64,000 bases of DNA from Xestospongia muta. Lineage: Eukaryota; Porifera; Demospongiae; Haplosclerida; Petrosiidae. The stretch is from NCBI GenBank assembly GCA_963693285.1, contig OY848917.1:29151245-29215244 (forward strand). The letters run 5' to 3'. Below are positions 33,801 to 46,100 of this stretch, piece by piece (the stretch's first letter is position 1; each line of letters starts with the position of its first letter). Made by a program: the position numbers and the translations under genes. The notes beneath the pieces are model-generated. The model was given only the letters and a program-made list of their open reading frames with translations. It had not been told where the DNA came from and did not search any database.

Positions 33801-36800
33801 TGTTGAGCTTCATCTTCAACATAATGTTGAGCTTACATCACAAGAGGAAAGTCAACAACTTGCTTTTATAACAGCTAAAGGTCCACCACCTTATAAGTTT
33901 GAACTTGTGCCAATTGAAATTGATCAAACGTTCAAACCTAACGACAACTCAGGTGTTGTAGAAGTTTCTGATTTTTCTGTGTTCAGCATTGTCAAGCAAA
34001 AGCTTAAAGCTATTTTTTGCCGAGAACCATCTTATAGCTATGTTATGACAGTTTTTTTCAAGCATATGCTAAAATCTAGTTGGGCAATACAAGCTGTTGT
34101 CACAAGGAACCTTGGGCCCTTTCTCAAGGTATACAGCTAAAAGTATCTATAATGTACATGTACTGTTTTGTCTGTTATAGAGAGTTAGCACTGAGAAATG
34201 TTTTGAAAGTTGGAATAAGATAGAACCAGTCTCTTTCCACTTTGATCCAGAAGTCAATGAAGTGACATCTATACTTGTTAATGACTGCTTTCAAATCAAA
34301 CCATTGAAAAAGCCCTTTAAAGTAAAATATTAAACTTAACTTGAAAATTTTACTTTCTGTTTGTAATAAAGGTCACTAAAAAAGCTGTTGATAAAAGTCA
34401 ACCAGACACTGCTCTACTTTACTTAAAGTTTAAGGCATCACTCAAACCCAACCAAGACCTTGCAGATTTAGAGCTCACTTTTAAAGGAATGAGAGATGGA
34501 GAGAGTTTAGTTATTGCTAGTAATGAATTAAAAGCAGTACAAGGAAAGACAGGTAGGAACATAAGGATTTGCTATAACAATAATTTAACAACTATTGAAT
34601 TATTTTTCTATCAGATGAACTTATCAAGCCTACTATTAAAAATGCCACTGAGCAATTACAGACCTCATCTCGAAAAGAAATTTCTATGGACTTGTTAGGT
34701 AAGTATGAACATGTAATACATTGCTACTATAAAATATCCTTATTAGGTAAAGAACCAAAGAAACAACATCTTATGTCACTGCTTCACTGTATCAAACATA
34801 TGTGGGATACTATTGGAGAACAACTTGCTATACGATATGGTGACATTAAATCTGCTGAATACAACATGACATATGACAGTACCAAAAAGCTCTCAGAGGT
34901 CCTGCAGGTTTGGATTGATAAGAGAACTTGTGAGGTGTCTTGGAGAACAATCATGACTGTTGTAGATGACCCTCCAGTTGAGAATAAGAGGGTAGCTGAT
35001 GAGATATGTGAATTTCTAGCCAGATCAGATATTCAGATTGAGTATCTATCAAGTGGTCAGTTTGAATTACATTGTGTACACATATGTTCATTAGTGTGTT
35101 ACTATAGGTTACTCTTTAGCTACATTCAATGGTCCACCTCCAATACCTCCCAGACGAAGGATAAACAAATGTATGTTTTCATTTAAATTTTCATATAAAT
35201 TTATTTTTTATCTTCTTAGCTTCAATTCCACCAATACCTGCTAAAAGAAAAAGTATACTATTGTTACATCAAGTAAACATGAGTTATTCCTCTATTATTA
35301 TTAGGTAAGATTAGTTCTGAAGCTACTCCAGCTCTGATTCCACCAGTTCCAAAGAAAAGAAGTAAGTTAGCAATTTTAGTTCTTTAATTTAAAAGTAATT
35401 TATACTTTATTTAGCTCGAATACCTTCTGTAAAGAAACGTAAGTTAACTCAAGAACTTAAACTTTATGTTCTTATGACTTTAATAGAGGAGCAGGAACTT
35501 GATGAAATGGAACTAGAAGCTCCACCACAATCATCCAATCCTATTGGAGTAAACATACATCTTAAATTAATTATAATGTATTTTTATTCAGTTAAGACGT
35601 GTAGTCAAACCACATTGTATTGTATTTATTGTTGTGTGTAATAGCATATGGAGTTAATTTGTCCTTTTTGGGAGCCTTGCCACAACACAGACAAATAGAT
35701 CATTCTAATATTGAAATGTTAATTCTCATCTTATCTAGTTTGCTGCTCATCATCTTCATAAACAAGCTAAACAATGGGAGGAAAAAGATAATGATATGGT
35801 AGTAGCTACTAAACGTATGGCTAGACTGATGATGCAAATGTCAAAGTTTGCAAGGTATTTTCCACAGAATTAAATGCTTTTCTTAACTTCTTTAAAATTT
35901 TTTTATCAATCTCAAGTTTTTTTTCATTGGATTATAATACGATTATACCTCTAGTTGTTTGTACTACTTTGAGTTTAGTGATATAATATTTTTTCTTTTA
36001 TAGAGATGAAGAAGGTGATGTCACTTCTAAAGATGATTTTATCCAAACAGCTAATCTTATTGTCAAAGATAGTAAAAAGGTTGTTGAAATAGCATCAAAA
36101 GTAGTTGTAGTCTGTACAGACACACAACTGAAAAATGTGAGTTAGGCAGTACATTCATTGACTTAGGTAAATCATTATGTCAGTAATATATATATATGTT
36201 TGTTTATATATTTATATATGTGGTGAATATGATTGTAATTTATGATTCGTTATCACTTCTTAATTGAGATAATTATATAGAAAGACAGAGTTGCTTGTAT
36301 ACCTGTGTTTGGCAGTTTTAAAACTTGTTTTTGATTATTGTTATTACTTTACATGTAGACTTTGTCTCAAGTTCTTGATGGTATTCCAACTTATGCCACT
36401 CAACTCAAAATTAATGTTGGTGTGCATGCAAGAAGAGGAGGAGATGGTATGTTATAAACTAAGAACTATTAGTACTCAACCATTGCTATAATCCACAAAA
36501 CAGAACAGAATTATTTTGACAATTATACCTCTGACTATATCACTACAACAAGAACCCTTTCAAAAATGTGAAACTAAAGTTAATTTATATTAATTTATAT
36601 GCATGTACATACATATTGCTTGTGTAAGCCTTGAAGAATACTTAGTTTTTATAGTTAATTGATACTTGCATGATTTATGAACTTTATATTGAATTATGAC
36701 AGTACATGTATTTACAATTGTATATGCATATTTATATTATATATATATATATATATATCCATACCTTACATGTAATATTTCTAAACATTACACTCTCTTT

Positions 36801-37040
36801 TTGTTCTATAATTGTACCAGATATCTAATTAACTGAACTTTTTTACCATGTGTATATTCCCTTCATTTTACAGACCCAGAGGCAGATAAAGAAGCTACTA
36901 GATTGTTGACAGTTAATGCTGAAAATCTCATGACTGCTGTTGGTGTAGTACTTAATACTACAGAGAGTGCTTTAATAAAAGTACCTCCAGAGGTTCGTAC
37001 ACATTTGACTGGACTAAGCTGGGTCAAAAAATTGAACTGA
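27871..37040 (+). CDS. Ankyrin-ZU5-UPA-Death-proline-rich-vinculin tail protein, copy 3
   Basis: Exons: 27871-27909, 28805-28900, 29157-29258, 29367-29465, 29634-29732, 30983-31084, 31189-31281, 31533-31707, 31892-31932, 32345-32431, 32709-32807, 32891-32989, 33070-33168, 33316-33493, 33566-34128, 34181-34321, 34372-34552, 34615-34698, 34747-35055, 35108-35170, 35220-35252, 35305-35361, 35415-35438, 35487-35548, 35739-35854, 36004-36136, 36359-36446, 36874-37040. Open, 1142 aa. From exon 1 to exon 13, introns included, it is nearly identical to copy 2. From intron 14 onward it carries copy-1-type sequence in intron 14, exon 18 and the 3' UTR, while the start of exon 15 matches copy 4. It is therefore a mosaic. 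Exon 8 uses GTGATG as in copy 1, and the possible read-through tail is frameshifted here. Exon 20 differs (TFNGPPPIPP) and exon 22 has ALIPPVPKK. Confidence 0.85.
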
Positions 37041-37227
37041 ACTGACAAACTTCATTAGTTGTTATGCCTCTTACTTACATTACTGCAGTTGTCTCCCTAA
37101 TATGTAGTGTAGTTTCTTAGATACATAGTTTTGTATTTACTGTGTACTTTCAGCAATTGTTATAGTCATGATATGTTAATAATTTCTACTTTTAGCTTTA
37201 AAAATTATTGTTTTTTGTTTCAAACTA

Positions 37228-37233
37228 AATAAA
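37228..37233 (+). promoter_or_regulatory. Polyadenylation signal, copy 3
   Basis: AATAAA about 188 nt after the copy 3 stop codon. Confidence 0.6.
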
Positions 37234-37599
37234 TTTTCACTACTGCACTTATATAATCTATTATTAATATCTTCAAAGACCTTTAAAAAAGGATAAACAA
37301 GAAGAACAACAAACTAATGTACTATACATGATGAACAGATGTTCAACAGGGACAAAAGAAAATACTATTCCATAGCTATTTACATTTTTGCCTTCAATCA
37401 TGTCATCCAAGAGAGAGAAAGTAAGGCTAATGCTAGTCTAACAAGCTAGCCTCTTTTCCTTTTTTATATGTTGATGGAACGAGCAGTGTGTGACAGGACT
37501 GCAATACTTAGATAGTGGTTATAAACATTATTATAATTGACACATGCAGTTATATATGGAGGAATAGAAGATACTTGCAATTCAATTTGGATTAGACTT

Positions 37600-38188
37600 A
37601 GTCTAGCTAGCTAGACCCTCCTCCTTTTTGATAAGCTGACAGGCAGAGGAGAGTCTAGAAGTGAAATGTACATACTGCCCTATTTGAATGAGTGGAATGT
37701 GGAGCAGTACATAGTGGTTATAAACTGTTATTATAATTGCCACGTGGAGTTATTTATATATGGAGGAAAAGAAGCTACTTTCAATTCAATTTTGATTAGA
37801 CTATCTTTAAATGATTCGTGATTGTCTAAGGACAAGTAGAGAAAGGCCATCTTAAAAGTTTAAAAGAGAAATCATTGTTTTATTTCTTATATTTCAATAA
37901 TTTCCTTCTAAAACTTTTAAGATGGTCTTTATCTGCTCATCCTTAAGACAATCACAAGTCATTTGAAGACAGTCTAATCAAAATTGAATTGCAAGTAGCT
38001 TCTTTTCCTCCATAAACCGGTATAACTCCACGTGGTAATTGTAATAACAATTTATAACCACTATGTAAACATTGCAGTACTGCCCCATACATTCCACTCA
38101 TTCCAATGGGGCAGTAAGCCCAGTTCGCTTTTTGACCTCCTCCGCCTGTCAGCTTATCAAAGAAGAGGAGGATCTAGATAGATAGACC
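37600..38188. mobile_element. Foldback element, spacer 3
   Basis: Third homologue of the spacer foldback, arms meeting near 37880-37895. No equivalent is present after copy 4. Confidence 0.7.
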
Positions 38189-39149
38189 ATAGTATGTGAG
38201 GTATTCCGTATATTACATTCTTGTGTTGTGTAGGAGTGTACAGTTAATAAAATTCATTGTTATTATTTGACATTCATTTCCTCTTTGGATTGCATATTAG
38301 ATGTCAGTCAGGTAGTTTTCAGGGCATTTGGTTGGTTTTAGGTCACATGACAAAACTATTTACTTGATACTTATCATATTAGTCTAAAACATTCACTTGT
38401 TTCTAGATATAAAGAAGGAAGACAGCTGCCATATTCTCTATAGAAGTGATTGATCTCCATGTACTTGACACAATAGACAAAAGAGCTGCACTGACTTGAT
38501 TGGCACTTGTTGAATAAATTCATTGCGGTAAGTTAGATTTTAGTCACTATATTAAACCACACCACTCAATCATTGCTATATTAAGACTGAGCTCCACCCC
38601 TTAGTTAGCAAACAAATGAAGCATCTACGACAAGAACTATTGAAAGTAGATGTTTTTGACTTTTAGTCTTAATAGAAGTTACCTTTGTGGTAATGATAAT
38701 AATAATTGTAATCTGAAATTATGTTTTGTAAAGCACCCTAATCTGGCCTGAAGTGTGCTACTATTTCCATTTTTTTTCTGTCAAGGTTATTGAACAGTAA
38801 TAATTGGAAGGTACATCACTGATTTTTATATAAAGGCTTTAGTCAAGTGTTGATGGTGATCTTGGGAAGTGTATAACATGTAGGCATACACTATTAAGAA
38901 TATTAAATAAAGGTGTTAATGTGCTGTAAATGTAGAAAGCCCGAAGACATGGGAACTACAATAGAATCTAACATTACATATATTGGTATAATCATAAGTT
39001 GTAATATGTCTTAGATCAAACTGTGCCATTGTTCATCATCCACTAGTCACATTGAAGTCTTCAAAGTTGAACATGAGTAGAAACTTGCTAGCCATAATAT
39101 TCTGCCTGTTAGTAGCTATAAATATGGTCCAATTTATATCACAAGCATA

Positions 39150-39760
39150 GCCTTGTACCCAGGCTAAACGCCTGGTAACTACTGTTTGCGCATGCGTTTA
39201 ATTTCCACAGATTACTTGGAAATAGTATACTCTAGGAACCCTCCGTCAACTATGACGTCAAAATTCCTTTTACCTCAATGTTAGATTAATTGTGATGGCT
39301 ACTTGTAGTACTGATAGAAACTTTTCTGCTGATCTACTGTATGCTCTAAAGAAGCTTGGAACCAGTTGTTTGAATGCCTCTAAGTCTGCAAGAGATTTCT
39401 CTAGAGACACAATTCGAAGTTTGCACTTAATACAAATATATAAAGAGAGACCATAATCTCTCGAAATGATGGCATCAAGCAAAGAAGTTATTCGAGAAAC
39501 CCAGTTGTTTTGCATCCCAACAGCACTGAACAAGTTTGTTGCTCTTTTGGCTTCCACTAAATCACTATAACAAACTCGACTAGCCCATGCTTAAACTCGT
39601 GTAGTGAATGAAACGTCATCATTATAAACCCAGCCCATTGCTTCGTCATTTAATTGAAAAAGTAGTAATTATGATGTCAACATGTTTCAATAATTACGCG
39701 CATGCGCAAGCAGTAGTCACCAGGTGTTCTACTCTTTACTAGAACACCTGGGTACGAGGC
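39150..39760. mobile_element. 611-bp terminal-inverted-repeat element with ZAD-like coding fragment
   Basis: The ends are inverted repeats: GCCTTGTACCCAGG at the left and the complement of GCCTCGTACCCAGG at the right, each followed inward by CCTGGT, ACTACTG and TTGCGCATGCG segments. Flanks read ATCACAAGCATA and ATCACAGGCATA, an imperfect target duplication; the uninterrupted site is seen near 13225 and 27505. It carries no transposase, so it is probably non-autonomous. Confidence 0.75.
39270..39557 (-). pseudogene. ZAD-like zinc-finger-associated coding fragment inside the element
   Basis: The minus-strand open frame reads NLFSAVGMQNNWVSRITSLL and then YICIKCKLRIVSLEKSLADL. The layout (LF, helix, IC-x2-C, long polar helix with LEAFK) resembles the second half of ZAD-type zinc-binding domains. 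The frame stays open upstream of the Met to a single Cys (VCYSDL), but no full first Cys pair is visible. It has no splice context, so I treat it as a captured fragment. Confidence 0.4.
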
Positions 39761-40138
39761 TAATCACAGGCATAGATCAATTATTGAACAAGAAATTTTG
39801 TAAACGTTACATCCGTAATATTTTAAACTGTTTAGTAAATGTTAGTCTTGTCTTTAGACTGCTACATCCCAGTACAAAAAGGCAGTCTGGGAATGAGACT
39901 ACTTTTCGTGTGGGAGCATGGCACTCTGGGGAAAGAAGGATATTTCAAGAATGATGTATTGAACTAGTACTAAATTGCATCAGTCATGAAGTAGTCCCAA
40001 TGTACTCTGGATATCATTAACAATAAATACATATTTTGATAAACTTTTTAATTCAATATTTGTGCACTGCTGTCCTTTATAAAATGAATGGATTATTCAA
40101 TTATTTTAGGTGAATTATAAGGATTCTTATCATGAAGC

Positions 40139-43100
40139 ATGGCTGCTATAAAGCGCTATTTTGATAAAAGGAAACAAGTGAGTTTGTATACTAGTATGTA
40201 CTATAATGTAGTGTAGTCCAAACAATGTATATCACTCTTATCAACATTCCTACACACTACATTTTATACTATGAATAAATTCACTATGTATATGTAGTAG
40301 CTGTCCAGTCACTCTAAGAAATGTACATAGTGAATTTATTTATGATATAAAATGTAGTGTTTTAGTGTGTAAGAATTAATGATACAGCATCCTAGTTGTA
40401 GACAAATACATGTACAATAATTGATTCAGACAAAAACTAAGTTGGAAAGGCATACTAAAGAATCAGATTTTTATTTTACTACCTTATTTACAGAAACCGA
40501 GGGCAGACTTCCTTTTCCACTTTCCAATTTCTATCGCATATTTTGAAAATCCCAATTAACGACCCAATTAACTATGGAAGCCGAGGATGGACATTGAAAT
40601 TTCTATTTCCAATTTCAATCAAACGGGTTTATATGGAGTTGTAATGTCCATCCTCAGTTTCTATACTTGATAAATCTACAATATACAAACAAAATCAGGA
40701 ACCTAATCAAGCTGGAAATGTTGTGATGATACTCAATTCTAGGAGACAGCTCGTGGTACTCATGCTCTACATTTTACTAAGTAATGAGAAAAGCCTTTAA
40801 AAATGGAAATTTTTCAAAATATGTGATCAGAATTGGAAAGTGAAGATGGAAGTCTTCCCTCAGATTCCATGCTTATTAGATCTGTGTTCAATTCCTAATT
40901 ATAATACAATTGCTATAATAATTTTATAATAAAGTTATTTATCCATTGTGTATATTGTACACAATGGAAAAGCAATAATTATTGTATCAATGTACACAGC
41001 CATTATGTAATATATTATTAAATATTCAGATACTCTGTGTTATATTACCAACACATTACATGTCAACTATCAATGAACACAACTTCTTTAATGGAAAGAT
41101 ACTATAATTACTGATCTAATATTTATACAATTTTACTTTTCTTGCCCTAGAATGAGAAGTTAGTATCTGGTGCTATACTTGGAAAGATAGAATTGGTGAG
41201 ATCATCTCTTGAGAATGGAGCTGATGCTAACACTACCAAAGATGAGGTATAGTAACTATATAATACATATAAGTGTATTATACAGTATAAGTGTGTTGTT
41301 TTTAAGTTTTTATAGTTTTGTTAGCCATTTTAAAGTTCAAACCTCAGTCTTAATGAAGCAATAATCATTAATCACAAGTACTATTTATGAAGTTTTGAAT
41401 TTTCTTAGGATCGAGAAACTCCTTTATGCCTAGCAGCACAGCGTGGTTTTTCTGATATAGTATCACTGTTAATAATTGCTGGGGGAGATCCCAATCTTAC
41501 TGATAAGGTAATTTATCTAGTAGGCAAGTTCTATAGACAAATTACTTAACTAGAATATTAATCAAAAAAATATGTTGACTGAATATTTTACTGTTTTTGT
41601 TTTGTGGCAATTTTACAGGACCGGGAAACACCTTTACTTAAGGCATCACGTAAAGGTTATACAAAAGTAGTATCACAGTTAATAGAGGCTGGAGGAGATC
41701 CTAATGGTGCTAGTAAAGTAATATGTAGAATTAAACTTTTGATCATGAACACATTATGTACATATGCATGTCCATTCCTCATCCTTTTATCTAATTGCTA
41801 TGTAAATTTATAAACAATAGATAGATAGATATATTAATGTTAATTCTTTGAAAAAACTTGTCTTTGTAAAGTCATGTTTGTTTTCTTTTAGAGTCATGCG
41901 ACACCTTTGTATTGGGCAGCATTTAATGGTCATACTGAAGTTGTGTCACTATTAATACAGGCTGGAGGAAATCCTAATGCTACTAATAAAGTAATGTTTA
42001 ATGTCAGGCTTTTCTAATTATGCACAAACTTTTGTCATTATCATTTAATTGTAGCCATTTTAACTTCTTAGCAAGGATATAATAGGTGATTACAGTAGCC
42101 ATCAACCACACAGGCCCAGGGATACTATAAATATTCTAATTTATTTCTGTCTTTGACACTATTTTCCTTGTGCATTGATGATTCACAGAGTACAGTCTTC
42201 TTAATTCTATGAGAAACATCTTTACATTGGGCATCATAATGGCATCATATTGAAATAGTATCACCGTTATTGCAGGCTTGTGAATATCATTTCATATTTT
42301 AAAAAGTAATATCAGTGCTATAATATTATGAAGAAGAAATAATTGATTGATTTAACCAATATATGGTTAATGGTTATACAGGTTGCAATGTATGTAACAA
42401 ATTATTTGATGTAAAAAAGTAAAGATCATGTACAGTTTTGTATTACTAATTTTGTAAATATGCTATTGAATTAATTGTTCATGTAGCTAATTAATAGAGT
42501 TATGATGATTTGATTCTTTATAGACAAGATGTTTGTCCAAGGCTGTATTTGCAGGGAAGTATGCATTCAAAATGTCCATGAATCAATTAAATCAACCAAT
42601 TTACTTTAATTTATATCAATTGATCCTGTAATTTAGTTTATAATATTTGTACATAAATGGTTTGCTTGTACTTAGGAATGCTAGTTATTGACCTAGCAAT
42701 CACAGATGATAATGCTAAAAGTTTAGTGACCACTCCTACATATTTTACTGCTTAAATTATTAATGTGACAATGTTTGGATTCCACATATATTATCAGCCA
42801 TGCAGTAATAATGTATTAGGTAGTACTGTGGGGATGGTATGATGTTCTGTTTTCTCCTTTTTGTAATGATTTGTGATTGTATTCTTAAGGAAAAATGGAG
42901 GTCATTATGGGAAATCTGTACACATATATACATACATAGCTCATTCTTTTTGATACATGCATAATATGTTATTGTTAGTCAATATAAAATTATAGCAATG
43001 TTCTGTTGTATAATATACCCTGAGTACACTCATTCAACCTGTAATTTTAAAGTAAACACTTTGTGAATATACTGTTTATATAATTCAAAACAAAATAACA

Positions 43101-46100
43101 AATCAGTAAATAAAACTTTTTAAAAATTCATTTAATGTATGGATGACAATAAACAACATCTCAAACAGACCCAAAGTAGGAATGACGGTATGGACATCCC
43201 ATAGTAGCCTCACAGAAGTACCTGTTAACAATTAAAGTTATCCTTAATGAAAATCCTTACTTTGTAACTAACTGAACAGTCTTTGACTCTTAAAGCTACT
43301 GTTTGCCTCATATAACTGTTACAACACAACATTATGCCATTGATATTGTGGTTACTATGTAGGGAGGTCCATTCTACCATTCCCACTTTGGGCTTGTTTG
43401 AAATGTTTTTTCCCACTATTGCTACATTTAATGATATTTTCAGAAATTTATATTTACTTGTGTAATATATAGATGTAACAACTTCTCACTTTCATAATAT
43501 ATGTAGAGATTATATATATAGGTTGTTGTAGATACATGATTTATACACAAATAGTCATCAGATATATAGAAGAGTATGAACATATAGCTACCAAGATTGA
43601 GTTGTATAAATGACTTGCACCATCTTGACCAATTTGATTTATTGATAACCATGCATTTTAAACCTTCATAAAATTTGTTTTTATAATTTTATGATGCATA
43701 AAGTAGTGAGTTCAGTCATTGCCATAATCTTGAAAATCATAGCCTCAGAAAGGGATGTATAGGAATCTATATCTCACTGGGATATGTATTAGCTATTCTT
43801 GTGCTGAATTGGAGCAAATGGATTGGTCAACTATTGCATAACATGATACAATATGTAATATATTGCTGTAATGAATTATTTTATTTTGTTTGTATTTTCA
43901 TATTCAGTTACACACAACACCTTTAGATATAGCAAAGTATGGAGACCATACTGAAACTGTATCACTACTAAAGGAGTGTGGAGGAGATCTTAGTATTGAT
44001 ACAAAAGTAACATATACATGCATACATACATACATACATACATTCATACATGTATATATGTATATATACATATAAGAGTGATTTTTATGTCTTACTCTAT
44101 ACATGATATCAATCTAATTCAATAATATCATTTCCTTTATGTTCAGAAAAGACCCTTGCATTGGGCAGCAGAGAATAATAAAGTAGAATTAGTTGAAATG
44201 TTAATACTGGCTGGAGGAGATCCCAATATTGTTGATCAAGTATGTGTAGTGTAATGACTAATTAAAACACTAAACCTTCATTCAAATGTAAGTTTGTTCA
44301 TGAGTTACTATAGAATTATTGAAGAAACAACTAAAACTAGAATAAAAGTCAACATCAATTTTTATTAATGAATTGCTAATTTTTAACCACTAAAAATAAT
44401 TTTGAAAGCATTTATTGTTGAGTGATTTATCTGTTTTTGATATTGTTTATTAGCATTTAGCAGACACATTTATTGTTGCAAATTGTAGTCCCTCCTTGCA
44501 AGGAGGGAAATTGCTGCTGTTTAGGCAATAGGCATTGAGCTGATATGATAGATGTTGATAAAATAATATATTTGTCTGAAGTGATAATGTTGTTAGCCTA
44601 ATATATGGGTTTGTCATGAGTTATATTTTTAAGGGACATTGTTTGTTAATAAGATAATTTACATTTCTTTAGGATGGTAATACTCCATTACACTTTGCCT
44701 GTAAGCAAGGTCATCTTGATGTTATACGCAGCTTGGTACACCATGGAGCAAGTACAACTATTGAGAATAGTGATGGCAACATTCCATTAGATGAGTGTCA
44801 AGATGAAAGCAGAGATAAAATTGTGAATATCTTTGATCCTCCCAAAGATGGTGAGAGATACAGGACATCATGTAGTGATACAAAGAGAAGGGAATTTTTT
44901 CTAACAATTCATAATAATAAAATAAACAGTTCTGAGCAGCCAGCATTCTAAATAAAGCCATGATTTTAACCATAATATAATTATTATATCTTATGATATT
45001 ACTGATATGTACCATTTTCTCCTTTGTAGATATAACATATGACACTGAGGACCTGGTAACTAATGATATGGTGTGTTAAAAACTGTGTTTTATCTTTAGC
45101 AGTAAACTAGTTGCTTTGTTAATTCAGTACTCATTTGTCTAGCATGTGCAAACTGAGAAATCAATTTGACTAAATTATTGATGTCTTTGTACAAGCTATG
45201 AACATCTTTCTTTGCATATACATGTTCCTACATGTTATATATATATATATGCATGGTATTGTGACTATTAACATATAAATGGATGATATTTGAAGACTAA
45301 AAGTTACTTTGTATTAAATTTATAAGAAGACATGACTTAACAATTTGTAATTATGCAGTATTCCTAACATAATAAATTACAATTATATAGTCAAACATCA
45401 CTACATTAAGTTATTTTAGTAGTTTATTGTGTAATCTTTCTTTCCACAGATATTGATCACTGCTGTTAGAAATGGAGATATTGAAAAAGTGAGAGCAGCT
45501 CTTAATGAAGGAGCTAATGCTAATGCTCAGACTAGGGTAAATTAATAAACACTAAATTTGTTTGCAATGTATGAGATAGTCACAGTATCGTTGTTAATAC
45601 AAACTAAATGAACACAAATATTGCTACTAATTATGTAGGAGTATTTAGTTTTAACCCCGAACGATCAAAGTTTATTTGTACTTTCAAAAGAGATTGTATT
45701 TAATTGATTATCTACATTAATTGATTATCTAGTTAAACTGTTTTGGTTATTCCCTATTTATCTTCAAAGGAAGATTGTGTCTCATAAATTTGTTAATTAT
45801 TTTGTAATTATTGATGATGTCTTCCATTTATAGGATCATAACACACCTTTACACTATGCAGCAAGCCAAGGCAACACTGAAATGGTATCACTCCTAATAG
45901 AAGCAGGAGGAGATCCTAACATAGCAAATGATGTAATGTCTCTAGTAGAGTAATTATTGAATGCAGCAATGATTTCAGCATTTAATATTAATTTATCATT
46001 TGTTTTTTTACAGGACCAGGAAACCCCTTTACATTGTGGAGTATTTGCAAATAGTGCTGACATAGTATCACTCTTGTTACAGGCTGATGGAGATCCCACT

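Larger units (their letters stand above)
37234..40138. other. Spacer between copies 3 and 4, no unit gene
   Basis: Common-type spacer with the large foldback (37600-38188). It lacks the 184-bp MITE of spacer 1 (empty site near 38388) but is interrupted by a 611-bp terminal-inverted-repeat element (39150-39760). Confidence 0.6.
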
